Shown here piece by piece: positions 15,697 to 29,129 of a DNA stretch of 64,000 bases. The position numbers were made by a program, and so were the translations under genes. Within the stretch, counting starts at the first letter, position 1. The number at the start of each line of letters is the position of its first letter. The stretch is from contig OY821740.1 in NCBI GenBank assembly GCA_963682055.1, positions 38,150,795 to 38,214,794 of the forward strand. Reading direction: 5' to 3'. Source of the DNA: Primula veris (lineage: Eukaryota; Streptophyta; Magnoliopsida; Ericales; Primulaceae). The notes beneath the pieces are model-generated. The model did not search any database, was not told where the DNA came from, and was given only the letters and a program-made list of their open reading frames with translations.

Positions 15697-15958
15697 GCTG
15701 AGTTTTTCGTTTTATTTTACTGACTACAAAAAGCTAGAAGTTTGAAGTTGGATACATTCATATTTTTTTTCAAATCTATCTGCTTACTTTATCAAAAGCG
15801 AAGAGCCCATCAGGTAAAATACTAGGAGATACTGGCCACAGTGAGTTTTTCGTTTTATTTTACTGACTAAAAAAAGCTAGAAGTTTAAAATTGGAAACAT
15901 CCATTTTCTTTCACAAATACATCAGCTTATTTTATGAAGAGCTAAGAGCCCATCAGGT
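15697..15958. repeat. tandem duplication, period about 145 bp
   Basis: GAGTTTTTCGTTTTATTTTA occurs at about 15699 and 15842. Both are followed by ACTGACTA, AAAGCTAGAAGTTT and, later, AGAGCCCATCAGGT. Two imperfect direct units just beyond the 3' end of the arabinosyltransferase gene. Confidence 0.85.
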
Positions 15959-16237
15959 TTTTACGAAGAAATTCTGGGTCATTTGTTTTGCAACTCATCT
16001 TTAATTCTCAAAAGGTTTTAAGTACAAATCTCACAAGAAAAAGGTGTATACGAAATGCAAACATTTGTTAACCTATACAAATATACTCAAAACAAAATGA
16101 TCTTAAAGTCCAACGGTAAAAAGGAGCGTTTGTACACATTGTTTCCGAAAAGTAGATGAGCTCAGAGTACCTGTTTAACCTTTGAAAGAAGAACATTGCA
16201 GAGAATTTGATACCAATATTAGCAACAATTGTATCTT

Positions 16238-18418
16238 TTACCAATCAGAACCATCTGGGAAATTATCCAGTGCATCTTTCTTACCATTAACATAAAATTC
16301 AACCACCGCTTTCATCCTCGGAAGTTTATCTGGATGATAGTTGACGTGTACAATTACCGGCTTCAACTTCTTTATGTTTGCGTCTTTTCTCACAGTCTTA
16401 AACAAAACTTTACTATTCATAAATAGATAAAAATCCATAGTCCTCTTAGAGGCGTAAAGACCATTGTACCCTGGATGAGACGGGTAAAATAGTTCTTCGT
16501 TAAAAACAGCTTGGTCCCAAGCGGTTTCATGAGAAAGCCTATTAGCTACTCGGTCCAAAAGCTCAATTGAAGGAACTGTGGGCCTTATATAAAAGAAACC
16601 CGAGTTATAAACCCAAATCCTCATCGTATGAGCATATCGGGACCAACCCATTTTAGGTTCATCGTAAACATGGTTATATCCGTATGCAGTAGCATTACTA
16701 TGCCCATCTGTCATAGACTCAAGGTCCGAATCTCTATAAAGATGATCAAACGGATTTTGTAAATAGACTATGTCGACATCGGACAAAAGCACGCTGTAGC
16801 CCAATTGCAAGAATTCTCTCAAAACCGCAAATTTTAAACCTGAAACAGCATGGTTACTTCCGGTTTTGGCGACATTATCAATACCCTCGTCAGGATCTCT
16901 TTTATAGAACAAAACATCGTTCGATTCGCAAAATTCGGCGGTTCCATCGTCTAATGCTACAACTAAATAATTAGGTATGCCCACTCTTTTAACATTAGTG
17001 AACCAAACTTCTAACATTTCTTGCACATTTATATTGGCGAGGACAACTATAAGCTCTTTTTGTGCAGCAACTTTTTCTAGTACTTTTGCCAATCTAGGGT
17101 TTACAGATTCGTCAGGAATGACAGTTGGGTTAGTTCTTAAACCCTTAATCAAACCAAAAGACCCAGCTTTGTGTTGTTTACCCAAGGCCATGAATTGTTC
17201 TTCGGCTTGATCTTTTCCTTGCTCAGCTAAATGTAGTTTCTTGCTCAACTGATTAAATTGTTTGTCTAAATCTGCATTTCTTTCTGCTAATTCAGCTATA
17301 TATTGCTTCAGAATCGTAACCCTATCGTCAGACTCACATTTTGATGAGTCGATCTGGATATAAATCAATAACAGCAAGGCAACTGTTATAATCAAGCTAG
17401 AGAAAAAGTAAATAAACAGAACTTCACATTACAAGCATGCAAAAACAAGATAAAGTTATTGGGTCAAGTATATCATCCGAGAACTGACGATCTGTTTAGG
17501 CTCAAAATCAAGAACAAAGATTGAAAATTGAAATCAAGAACAACGAGCCCATGACACAAGAAGGCGACAACAACTCATATTCTAAAAGTAGAAGAATCCT
17601 ATCATTTGTAGTTGTCGTGCAAAATTTGAAATTATAGTCGTCAGCTCTTCCGTAAAAGATTAAAACTGTCATCTGCCACTGGTTCTGTCGGGCTTAAACA
17701 ACGAAAATAATTTTAAGTTGATTATACATTACACATTATGATGTAAATCGACTAGCCAACCATAAGTTAATATCTGCACAAATGCATTTCCACCTAGTTT
17801 CTAGTTTCGCCAAACACTCAAGTTTCAAAATATAAACCCACTTGACAGAACTCACCAAACCTCAGTTCAGCCTACTACATAAAAATCACTATATCCGTTT
17901 ACAAGTCTATTAGTAATTTCCATACATGTAAACCCAACACAATTGACCAGTATAAATCAATAGAGTTTGATATAAGAAAAGCAACGGCGTTTATTCGATG
18001 TATCCACGAAGGAACTTGGATTAAGCTACACAGAGCTCAACTTGTAGACTTAAAGCTAAATATGGAAATAAGTCATTCTACACTGTACTGACTTTTGTCA
18101 ATTAAATGCAATAATTCCTCATTTTCCTATTTAATTCTCCTGAGTTGGTCACTTTTCTCTTTTTAATAAATATTTAAGAATTAAGAAGACCAAACTAATG
18201 GCAATAAAGTTCAGATACAAATTACAAAACTCATGTGTATATGTATATGTATAAAGATGTGGATTGGTTTGGCAATGTACCGTTGGATAAGAAACAGAAA
18301 AGAATCTACGTGGGAAAAGGAAAGCGAAAATGCATCCTATTATTACTCCGACTGTGATCGTCACGGCGATTCTTGATCCGACGGTCCACGTTTGTTTCTC
18401 TCTCCTAACCACCGCCAT
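16238..18418 (-). CDS. RRA: RRA-type extensin arabinosyltransferase (GT77), two exons
   Basis: Exon 1 is 18418-18281 (46 codons, ending before GTACAT) and exon 2 is 17353-16238 (after a CAG acceptor), giving 417 residues; Arabidopsis RRA proteins are about 428. Residues 1-46 hold a short basic cytosolic tail and one membrane anchor (about 17-36), so this is a type II Golgi protein. A heptad-like stem follows at about 58-105. The GT77 catalytic domain carries the DxD motif as DVD at residues 238-240 in [14 protein letters not shown], plus the family block [23 protein letters not shown]1-3 add the second beta-L-arabinofuranose to hydroxyproline-linked arabinosides of extensins; this role is inferred. 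The start is the ATG of MAVVRREKQ, after an AT-rich leader with a TATAAA-like string on the minus strand near 18497-18502. The intron of 927 bases has nothing notable. Confidence 0.95.
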
Positions 18419-18589
18419 TTAGGAGTTTCAACTCACAATATAATTATACTCGATCCAAAATTACACTAATCTGTATATGTATATGTAAATGTATAATTTA
18501 TAAAGATGTCTGGGTAAGTAAATGGCGAGGGGAGACTTTTGACTACTTCCTGAGTTGGCTTTCAACTTCTTTACTGCTATTTTCGGCTT

Positions 18590-18810
18590 CCACATAAAAC
18601 CGAAAAACCCGAACCGGATCGATAATGAATCGAAAAAAATCGAAACCGGGAAATAAAAATTTGTTTTTGTCGTTTTTGATTTTTAATAAAATCAAACCTA
18701 AAAATAACCGAAAAAAATCGGTCCGGTTCGGTCTAGAAAATAAAAAGACCGAAACCGAAAAATATGCTCGATTTCGTTTTCGGTTTTGCTGAAAACCGAA
18801 CCGGACTCAA
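18590..18810. repeat. CCGAA/TTCGG-rich degenerate repeat
   Basis: Many ACCGAAACCG and CGGTTCGGT-like strings lie on both strands in about 220 bp, just upstream of the arabinosyltransferase gene. Such blocks are common low-complexity transposon remnants in plant genomes. No family assigned. Confidence 0.6.
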
Positions 18811-18863
18811 CCCTATGTATCTATTGTATTGCCAATGGTTTCGTTTTATATTTGTTGCTATAT

Positions 18864-19102
18864 TACTCCTTCCTACCAAAAATATTGGGCTACGTACGTA
18901 TGTGTAACTTTGACCGGTAAATATATCGTTTTTCAATTGTCAAAATATAAAATTTTATAATTTGTTCATATAGTTTAACATTTGAACTATGTAATTAACT
19001 TTTAAAAAAATCGATTTCGACAAATTAGATATGAGTTATTTGTCAGTCAAAGTTGCACGTAGATACATAGAGCCCCAATATTTTGAGACAGATGGATTAC
19101 TA
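18864..19102. mobile_element. Stowaway-like MITE
   Basis: Left CTCCTTCCTACCAAAAATAT and right ATATTTTGAGACAGATGGAT are near-inverted. Subterminal GTAACTTTGACCGG and the inverted CAAAGTTGCACGT resemble the three related elements at 43.9, 48.0 and 49.9 kb. Non-coding. Confidence 0.75.
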
Positions 19103-19220
19103 AATTTTACTACACATCATGGGCTTATGATTAGTTTCAATTACGATAAACCGTGCTTATTATTAAGTAGACGCGATGTATGTTTTGAAAGACGGAATTT
19201 AGACGAAATTTGGTTGTTTA

Positions 19221-19285
19221 ACGCCTAATTCTGCTTAATCATCATTTAATCTCCGTTTAATCTCGCTTAATCACCGTTTAATCCC
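19221..19285. repeat. short TTAATC tandem motif
   Basis: About five imperfect units of 12-13 bases around (C/T)(G/T)(C/T)TTAATC occur between two Stowaway-like elements. No coding potential. Confidence 0.6.
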
Positions 19286-19432
19286 ATAAGACTTTTAGCT
19301 TTCACTTACCGTCTAAGTTGCACCTAATTTCTCCATAGACGTCGTGCCTTTTAGAAGAGTGAGTGGACGTAATAAATATGCTTATTAATTAGATACAATG
19401 AATACGGTTTAGCTACCCTTAATTTGATTTTA

Positions 19433-19846
19433 CTCCTTCGATTTAGTTTTATCATCAAATTTGTGTGTATAAACCATTTTTTATAAGGACGAAGCCGTAA
19501 TGCTAAGAAATATTATTTTCAGTTTTCGGAAAGTGGAACGAACAAAATCGGAATATTATACCTAAAAATTAGAACGGATGGAATGCTAAATTAAATTTTG
19601 TAAAAAAATTATAAAATTTGAACATCTGTGAACTTTCTAGTTGACTTATATTAAACGTACAAATAGTATTAAAATGCTGAAAAGAAGAAAAAATATAGAT
19701 ATTTTGCAAAAAGTAACCAAGTACATTTATTACTATATCATGCTATTAATGGTTTGACCATCAGAATGTGAAATTTAAGAGCTGGGGGTATTGATCAATC
19801 AAAAAAATACAATTTTTGATAATGGCGTCATATGAAGTGGATGGAG
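19433..19846. mobile_element. Stowaway-like MITE (about 414 bp)
   Basis: TA-CTCCTTCGATT at the left and AAGTGGATGGAG-TA at the right form short inverted termini flanked by TA dinucleotides at 19431 and 19847. The interior is AT-rich and non-coding. Confidence 0.7.
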
Positions 19847-20311
19847 TAAAGTTACAAATATTACAATTCTGGTACACGTACATAATTTTTCTCCCCAAAA
19901 AATAGTTAATTAATACTTAATAGCTTAATGTTGTATATGTCCATATCATTACTTCTTTTTTTATAGTTAATTTCCTTTCTTTTTAAGAAAGACACCTAAT
20001 TAACTTTACGAAAATTGAAACAGTACACCATATTCACCAAACAAGCTCCGAAGAGCAAATAACGATATATATAAGCCTTATTTGCACATTGACAAAGCGA
20101 AAGAAAACCCTTTGGTGCGAGTCAATATGGAAAACACATCAAATTCGTACAAAGTTGGATTAAATTTAGAGAAAAGTTTATTTGTCAATTTACTTTTCAT
20201 GAAATTATACCAGTTTTTACTTTTTTTGAATATATTGATATGGATTTAATAATGGAAGCCATATTAAAGTAGATGTTGTTGAATGACTAATGGATGTAAC
20301 AAGAGTAATAT

Positions 20312-20810
20312 TGTAACATTCCGTATTTTTATAAGTGTTTTTTTTATTAGGAATTTAATTTATCCAAAAACGTTTTATACAAAATTTTACCAAAAACCGG
20401 TCACTCGACTAATTTTTAGCCAAAAACCGAAACTCTTCCAAAAACCTTATTTTAAAAACCTGTTACTAATTTTACTAATAAAAAGGACCCAATAGATTTG
20501 TTTCTAAAGATTTGTTATTATTGAGTAGTTTATTAATAATTTTGTTTAAAAGTTAGCTTTTAGAACTTTGGAGACCAAATAGTTCGCTTCCACAAACTTT
20601 GTAAAAACAGTTTTTCTATACCTAAAATCAGCCAAGAGAAAAGAGAGAATAAGAGAGAAAAGAGAAGAAGAAGAAGAGAAACCACGTTAGCGGATTATTA
20701 CCGGAATCATCTCCTCTACACGCTAAGGTAACGGGGATTATCCATTGCGACTAGACGAGAATGTATGTTAGGATTAGGTTTTACGTTTATTACAAAATTG
20801 GGGCGTGACA
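20312..20810. mobile_element. solo LTR, probably Ty3/Gypsy type (499 bp)
   Basis: Starts TGTAACATTCCG and ends GGGGCGTGACA, the TG...CA form with ends typical of plant Gypsy LTRs. It is bracketed by an identical 5-bp duplication, AATAT, at 20307-20311 and 20811-20815. No internal retrotransposon region or second LTR is adjacent, so it is a solo LTR left by LTR-LTR recombination. A purine-rich tract lies near 20635-20690. Confidence 0.88.
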
Positions 20811-20815
20811 AATAT

Positions 20816-22112
20816 TACATGAAGAAATAATTGCATAAACCGAGTTCATCCTCAAATTTCGTATATATCAAACCAATAGGAATTTGTAGAGTTGATTTTA
20901 ATTAAATTAAGGATGGTTATCACTAGGTTTCACCAAATATGGCTGATTAGTATGTTATTGTGTCTATATGTTGAAAGAAGCTTATGGTAGCTTTTGTCGA
21001 TGATCGATATATTCATTTAGTTACTCCATTAATTGAATACGGACATTTTTATCAGTTCATAAATGTTTTTTAAACGACTGGGTGCTTATAAACAATGTAC
21101 CTAGTATGGGTTAGTAAGCCCAATCATGTTAGTGCGACGTGGTTTACTATTCATATTCTTGTAGTGCCGTCCTGAATTTTTTATGTAATAAACTTGAACA
21201 AATTATATGTCCAAAATTAATAATTCTCTTCCTAGTACTTGTCCAAAAGTTCCTAAATTTCTTTCCTATTCTCTACAATCTAAGGGCAATCCTCTAAACA
21301 ATTGATACACGAGGCACGGGGCAAAAACTGTCGACCGGCCAAATTCAAATAGGACCTTGTACATTTTTCTGCTTACAAACTGTAACAATCTTTATTTCAA
21401 ACAAAAAAAGCGATAAACTAGCAAATGAAAAGGAAGAAACTCATTGGTGAAGTTGAATGGTGGAATCAAATTAGAGAAAGAAAGGAAATTGTTTAGCATA
21501 GAGAAAGCACAGTCTTGAGCTTTTAATGAATATGAGTGAGAAATAGCGGAGACAGTGACATAGATGCATGTACAAAAGGCAAGTTATGTACAAAAAGAAA
21601 AGCCAATCAATGTGGAAATTCACTTCACATGCACATGGTCCTCGCCTCACATTTTGACCAAGAAATGGTACCGATAGTGATACTTTGCTGAGTTTGCTAT
21701 CAGAAATTCAGAGCCATATTTAAGGCTATGTTGTTGACATCGAAAATACAAATTATGACAGAAAAAGGGTGATCATAATTTATCCATTGAAAAAAAAAAA
21801 CATGAAGTTCCAGTCACTTTTAAATTGTTCGCTGCAAAATAATGAGCCCTAGCACAAAAACTGGCCAAGCAAACAAAATGGAAAACAGTCACCACACCAA
21901 GCTCGAAAATAGGACATCAACGATATTGTACTCATGTCGCTAATTAAAATTATGATCGAACAAGAACGAAAGAAGGCTACACTTGACATTTATCCGATTA
22001 TTAATAGAGAAAAGTATACCCAACATGCTAAATTATTGTAACTATATGCAACACCCTGTAGCATTAAACTAGGCAAATAGCCAAGCAAACCAAATGGTAG
22101 ATAGTAAAATAG
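20816..22112. other. AT-rich spacer, no gene seen
   Basis: No exon, RNA gene or intact transposon end recognised between the solo LTR and the MITE at 22113. Confidence 0.5.
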
Positions 22113-22620
22113 TAATAATGTTAATGAGCCAGATACTCAATCAGACTCTCAACACACCAGTCCTTAATGTAAATTTAGAATTTTAAGAGTATGCTATTCG
22201 ACCATATATTTAATATTTTTAATTAATATTTAAGTTTAGGATAGTCTCAAATATGGTTCTATAATATTATATTTGAGTTTTTATTTTGTTGAATCGTCAA
22301 ATAAAATATATTAAAATCATTAAAATTTTAAATATTTTTAATTAATATTTAAGTTTATGATAATCTCAACTAGGGTTCAGTAAATATTATATTTGAAGTT
22401 TTATTTTGTTGAATAGTCAAATAAAATATACTAAAATCATTAAATTTTTAAATATTTTTAATTAATATTTAAATTTAGTGTAGTCTCAAGTTGGGTTTCA
22501 TAAATATTATATTTGATGTTTTATTTTTGTTTTGGTTGGGTGTCAAAAGAATTCTAAAAATTACATAAAGAACTGTTTGTTATTCAGTCTGGTTAAGCCA
22601 GTCTGGCTCTATAGCGTTAC
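22113..22620. mobile_element. MITE, family X copy 1, with three internal about 120-bp repeats
   Basis: Ends TAATGTTAATGAGCCAGA (left) and TCTGGCTCTATAGCGTTAC (right) are imperfect inverted repeats. The interior holds three units of about 120 bp, each with TTTTTAATTAATATTTAA followed by a TATTATATTTGA-type block. An inverted second copy with two internal units is at 32496-32893. Non-coding. Confidence 0.85.
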
Positions 22621-22847
22621 TGGTAAAATAGACATCACTAGTGAAAATCGAGAATAAAGAAGAACATGAGCAAGGCTACACACTACACTCGACATGTATC
22701 CATAATAAATGAAGAAACTAAAGTACTAAACCCAACATACTAATAATACATACAAATATATACTACTGCACTCGGAGCATACCAAATCTCTCCAAGTCAA
22801 AAATCCAGAGAGATGAAAGGATCGAGAAAAAACATACTCATAAGCTG

Positions 22848-25800
22848 CTACAAAAACGATGATTTTCTATCGTTCGGATCCTCGTTTGTGTTAACACCAC
22901 CTCCATACATATCGACATGCAAGCCATCGTTTAAAGAGTCCATTAAGGCAGTGAAATTAGAAGTTGAGGCTGAGCCGATTCCTAGCCCGAGAAAATCGAG
23001 TGTGGGACCCATCGTCGGACCCCCTTCAGATGAACAGCTCTCGTGTTTTACATTTGTACTCATAGTACCTGTTGGAGAATAATACATATCATAAAGATTG
23101 TCTCTACTAACAGATGGAACTATTAGTAGAACTAGTGGCAGAGCCAAAATATATATTTTCTGGATTGCCTAAAACAAGGTTGCCAGAACATTATGTTTTT
23201 GAGTTAATTAATAAGATCTACATAACAAGTTACATTTATCTACATAAGAAATAACATTTTGCAAATCATGGTGTTGTGATGACAATCCTCAACACACATA
23301 CAGCTCCTCCCATGGTCGAAACGGTAACTTAAGAGTGGTACATTGCATAGGCCATAGGTTGGATTATTTATAGATACAGCATGCGTTGCACCACTCTAAA
23401 TTCGCAACAATAACAAGAAGAGAAAACGAGAAAAAGGAAAAAATCGAAACCACATGTACAAGGCACTAAGACTTCCATAAAAGTTAAAACTGAGTTTGAA
23501 CACTGCCTAGACCTGACAGGAAGTGTTGGAGATTTAAGCTTGTTAATCTGCAGATTTTAAGCAAATAAGCTGGTTTTTCCGGGGTTTAAAAGAAGCTAAA
23601 GATCATCCAGCTTAAAGCTTTTAGCTTATTCAGGCCCAGAAAAAAGAAAATTTTAAGCCGCTCACTCAAATTCGGTAAACCTATATGACAAGGCAAAAAA
23701 AAAGAGCATATGTACTTCAACCAAACTGGCCAGAAGGGCTGGTGATATAAAAGTACCTGAGAAGCTGCTGTTATGACCCTGATAAGGTGTCGAAGATAAG
23801 TTCATATCTAGACCGAGGCCACGAAGGAACGATGAGCTGGATCCAGTGGCACCCATCTGGGCCGCTTTCTGAAGCAAGGCGGTGGCGGATAGAGCTGGAG
23901 GTTGGTAGTGGCGAGGTTGGTCTTGGGTGGTTGCGGTGGGGGCGAAGAGGGAGGAGGAGGGGGTAGAGAGATAGAGAGAGGAGGAGAGAGAGAGAGCCAT
24001 CGGGGGTTCCAAGAGGTTGCATTCAGGGCCGGACATTGAGCATAGCATGTCGGAGAACGAGGAGGGAGATTGTGGAGGATGTGAGTGTTGTTCGGGTGGT
24101 GCTGGTCTGAACATAGTGTTGAACATAGAGCTGTGATTGTTGTTGTTGTTATTACCTGTACGAGAATAATAAAGTGATTAAAAAGTCGTCCGTACTAACA
24201 ACTTGAGCATTTGAGCAAATAATCTGGAATTTTTTAGGTTCAGCAAAGCTAGTTTAATTTAGCTAGCTTCCAGCTTCTATAGGCTAGGAAACTCCCAGAT
24301 TTTAATCTAGTCGAACAAAATGCAGTCCATATTTTGAAGCAAAAAAGCTGTAACTATGAAGGCTTCAGTTGAATTGGTCACCCGACATTACCGCTAGATG
24401 TAGAAGAGCCGCTGGCAATGCTGGCTGGGATGTTTGCAACTACTAGCGGAGGCTGTTGTATCAGTCCTGTGGCGTGTTCTGGTACCTCTGCAGATACAAG
24501 TGTAAAGAAATTACTACATATTGGGTTTAGAAATAGATTGAAAGATTTTTTAGAAAAAAAAAAAGTTTTACCTAACAATACAAAGTCTTCTTTTTAAGTA
24601 AATATAGGTTCTGATAATTTTTCTTGGAAGTGTTCTATTCATCCAACTTACACTACTATCGGCAATATTTCTATACCCCCAATACGGAAAGTGTATGTTT
24701 TACTCTTTACCAAGTGCACTTATAAAAACTACTTATAAGTTATAACTGTAATTTTTCATTTCCAACAAGAAAAGTATAACTTGCAATTATGAAATGCAGC
24801 CACATGAGGGTATCAAAGTTGTACCAAATCAAAGCATAGCATACTCATTTTGTCCAAGGCCTGCTACAGTTATGCTTCCAAACATTCCATTGTTGCCTCT
24901 TTCAACTTTGATTTAAAAAACAGTTTAGATAGCAATCTCTACATAATATTATTGGAAGTTACCCAAAAAAAGTTGCTTACGATATGCAATATTAAGCATG
25001 ACTATCCAACACTATTTGTTCCCGTGAGAGCAAAAGCATCCCAATCTTGCACAATGCTAATTATTAGCTAGGTTGCACATGAACTAACACTAAAAAATTG
25101 AACCTACTATGATATTTTTTATAGTGGTTTATTTGAAGGAAAAAGAAATTACCATAAAGTTCCCTTTAGTTTAAAATTGAAGGGTTTAAAAGAAGCTTTT
25201 TCCACTAAAGCCTTTTTCAACACGTTTGAAAGTCTCATTGATTCCAGCACCTTCAAGTTTAGAATGAGAAAGGGGAACTCAATCATGGATATGCATAACC
25301 TCATTATTTAATTATGCTTTTGTCCAACTTTCTACACTTTTTGAGCTTCCTTTTAGTTTTCTTTTCAAGTCCTAGTTAAACCACACTTATAAAAAACTAA
25401 AGCAATAACACAACTCCAAATAAACAATTGCTCCTCGTCTGCATACAACTTACGTTACTTTTTTCATATTGTTTCTTTCTCCCACTACACCTCCATATAA
25501 AACAAGAACACTACTGCAACAAATACTATCAAATGGAACCTAGTTTTGGCATGTACCCAAAATACAACTAAACCAATAAAAATGTGAAAATTATTTACCG
25601 TTTGGGTGCAGCTAATAAAAACAAGCTGGTATGTAAATTCAAGGTTAAAAAACTGGGATCATCCAGCTTTTATAAGCCAAGAAAAAAGGAAACCTCAGTT
25701 TTCAATTTGACAAACCAATTAAACTAATAAAGTAAAGCTTTTAAGTAAATAAAGAGAGCTTAAAAGTTGCAATCAAACAAGGTCCAAGTTACCTGAGCTT

Positions 25801-28800
25801 TGAATAGAAAGAACCGGAGAAAGCACTGCGGTAGATGGAGTGAGAGGAGGGGGTGGTGGGCTCGAAGACGACATGGGAATAACAATCTGAACATTTTGAT
25901 TTTCATCAGGACTAAAAACGGTTAAGCTTTGAGCTCTAGCAGTTTCTTGCGCTAGTGTATCACAAAAAGCTCTATGTGTAATGAAGCTATCCCTCCTGTT
26001 CATTGAGATATATTAACACAAATGTCATATCATATGAAAACACAAAAATGTTTATAAACAAATAACTGAAAAGGTAGAACAAGTCCTAAAATTTGGCCAT
26101 CTAAAATGTTCTTATAATTAAGATAACAATGTGAATAGAACTTAATGGTAAACAACTACACTTGCATTATTAAATATTAGGCAGATCCCCTAGATGCATC
26201 ATCTACTAAGTAATTTTGCATAAAGTTCATATGGTATGTGGACAAGGCATTAATTATGTCATTTCCACCTTTGTATGTGGTGATACCGTGATGGTACACA
26301 AAACCTGAGCCCTCAATTATCTCTCCATCATTGTATAACAATTATTAACAAGTCATTAACAATCAGCATTAGTCACACATTTTGCCCCACATCACATAAT
26401 TTTCACGTGCACAGTGTAATTAAGTTTCCCAAAACTGATATAGATAATTGGTAGCCATAAACAGACATCTTATCTTAGATTCTGAAAATGACGAGGACAC
26501 CCAAACAGAGCCACGATTTATCTAAATCCCTGTACATGCACTAGCATATCACAGACTCGGCTCAGTTTTGCTTTAAAGAACACCTTAACCAGGACTGGTG
26601 TAATTAAGAGCTATCAAGAAACCACATCATCACCAAAAATAAATTATAAATACCAAAAAATTTACTTGAAACTTACTTAGATTAGACACTAGATTAACTT
26701 TCAAAGGAGTTCTTACAAACCTTGGCATAAACCAAGTTACAACCTCCCAAATCATCTTATTTTCCTTAATACTGCTTAGTAGCACTACTTTAAACTACTT
26801 AATGTTTTTTTTTTTAAAATGCCATCAACAAAATTCAAGATAATTTTTCTTATCAAAACTATTTAAATCTTCGTCAAACATTGACCTTTTATCGTTCACT
26901 TTTCTACCTCATCCTTTTCCAAAAAAATCTATGCATATATCAGATTATTCATACACATTACCCATGGTTTAGAGAAAATCCCATCAAACTTCAATTTAAG
27001 ACTTGCCTGGTCGAACATTATAAACTTATTTTCTTATCTATTTTAGCTTAAAGGCTGTATTTTTTTTATTCACTACCATAAAACCTGAGCTTTTCCGGTC
27101 TTCAAGCCTGAACAAGCTAAAAAATTATAGTAGATGAACCCGGCTTTCTCATAAACTCAAAAGAACCAATGCTTGTTTGCTTAAAAAAAACTACAACCAC
27201 GCAAGCCATAAGTATTTCTCACCTCGAGAACATGGTCCCGCAGTCACACCTGTACTCCCTTGTCCCACATGTCTTCATATGCGCCTTCCAATCCGACTGC
27301 ACCGCGTACTTTTTCGCACACCTCTCACACTTCCACTTCTTTTCCCCGTGTTTCCTAGAGAAATGCTTCTTTATACCTGTAAGGTCACCCAACGCCCTCT
27401 TTGGGTCGTGGTGCACGCATCCCACCTCAGGGCACACGAAGACCCTCTTCCTTGGCTCTGTGCCAGGGACCCTCTGCCGAAGCTTCCAAGGCAGGTTGTG
27501 GCCGCGGCGGTGGAGTTGGAGGTTCTGGTCTCGTTGAAAGCCTTTGCTGCAGATTTCGCATACAAAACGGTTCGTTGCCATTAGGGTCTTTGGGGACAGT
27601 GCCACCACTTCCGCCTCCGGATCTATAATGTAAAAAAAAAAAAAGTGATTAGAGTCTTGCTGCATAGAAAAAAAAGTACATATGTATTGAGGAAAATGTT
27701 GGTTGACCTTAAGCTATACCCGAAGGGCTAATTTGCAATTTGTAAATTGCATTCGGGCGCTTGGGGTCTATATTCGAAGTTTGTATCACTACTCTGTATG
27801 TGGTATAGATGGAAAACAATTTAAAGCACTGTACTTTAAATTTAGAGAATGGTTATTCTCGTGACACTGCGTTTTGAATAACTTACAATCCGTTATGTTT
27901 GTCATCACACTAAATTGGGTAACGTATAGTGCTATGTTTGAAGCAACAATTTCAGTAGAACAAATGGATAAACTGTATTGAGATAGGAAATTTCCTAATA
28001 AGAATTGAGATAAAGGGGATTAAATTATCATACTAACATACTGGCACATTCAAGTGTAATAAAACTGGAAAACAATCTATAAGAAAACAATCAAGGGGAT
28101 ACTTATTATAATGAAGTTAGTTTAGCAACTTATTATAATGAATCAAAGGTTTTAGAAACAAATTTGAACAAACATAAGAGCAATGATGTACGCCCCTTAC
28201 TTACACCCCATTATTGCATTGGGTCGCGTTTTCGTGCAAACAAACTCTGATTAAAAATTACATAAAATGCTAGCAGAGGCTGAGAAAAATGTGTTTTAAA
28301 TTGGGGGTCAATAATGATTTTTTTTAAATCATGATAGGTATAATTAAATATCCTAAATTTAGATAAAGGAACTTATTTTCTTCACAAGTAAAGAATTGAA
28401 TAAGATATTTTCAGTTCAGAGCCACTAAAAGTATGATATGAAATATGTGTATCTTCACTAAACTTTGTGAAGCTAAACCAATACTAGGAGTAATAATTTT
28501 ACTCAAGGGGATTTTTTAAAAAAAAATTAAATTTTGAACTCATAATAACGAAGCATAATTATCAAATTTGCACAAAAAACTAAATTTAGAAAATCTCATC
28601 AGCAAATATCCGTATAAAACTCAAAAAACACAAACCTTTTTTTCTTATCCAGATAAAAATTGAAGTAACACTTTCAGATCCTAAGATAACTAATCATTTC
28701 ACCACAAATAAAACTAAAAACAAAATTAACTTTTTTTCTAATAGCTAGTTACACTGTAAAAGTTACATTTCTTTTTTTTTTTGTTTTCACTAGAATAATA

Positions 28801-28919
28801 CAAGGAGTAAGAAAGTGAGAATTAATAAAAATAAGTTTAAAATAAATACCAGGCATTCCAGGGAGGTTTCTCTTCTTCTTCACTGAGGTAGACACGGTGG
28901 CTTCCACAGAGACCTCCAT
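22848..28919 (-). CDS. IDD: INDETERMINATE DOMAIN (IDD) C2H2 zinc-finger transcription factor, six exons
   Basis: Exons 28919-28850, 27622-27223, 25995-25793, 24487-24392, 24155-23757 and 23068-22848 join in phase to 462 residues, usual for the family. The start is ATG of MEVSVEATVS. The nuclear signal KKKRNLPG precedes the ID domain. Zinc finger 1 is near residues 43-65 (C2H2) and finger 2 near 85-115. Fingers 3 and 4 follow at about 120-142 and 148-168 (CX2C/H-C type); the last is split by an intron exactly at FSR/RDS. The C-terminal part has the two IDD signatures, LSATALLQKAAQMGAT at about 345-360 and TLDFLGL at about 412-418. A Pro-rich stretch (about 203-207) and an Asn run (about 258-263) lie between. 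IDDs bind DNA and act with GRAS proteins in root patterning, sugar, hormone and flowering control. The subgroup is not resolved. A (CT)13 tract lies about 180 bases upstream. Confidence 0.95.
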
Positions 28920-29097
28920 CAATATTTCAACCTTTTTTTTTACTTTACATATATATTTATATTTATATACACATATAAATTACTACTATCAAATATAAAT
29001 GTGGTGTATTTAATTAAGTGTACCCAAAAAAAGAAAGTGTAATTATTATAATTTCAGACAGTAGTCAACTAAGGACAGGAAAGTCACACACGGCGGC

Positions 29098-29098
<1 letters not shown>

Positions 29099-29124
<26 letters not shown>
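29099..29124. repeat. (GA)13 microsatellite upstream of the IDD gene
   Basis: Thirteen GA units about 180 bases upstream of the IDD start codon, reading (TC)13 on the gene's strand. It may be in the 5' UTR or promoter; GAGA/CT tracts in such positions can bind BPC-type factors, but that role is only a possibility here. Confidence 0.9.

Positions 29125-29129
<5 letters not shown>

Noticed and set aside
27169..27628. Plus-strand open frames over the IDD zinc-finger exon
   Set aside because: They are antisense shadows of the high-GC IDD exon on the minus strand.
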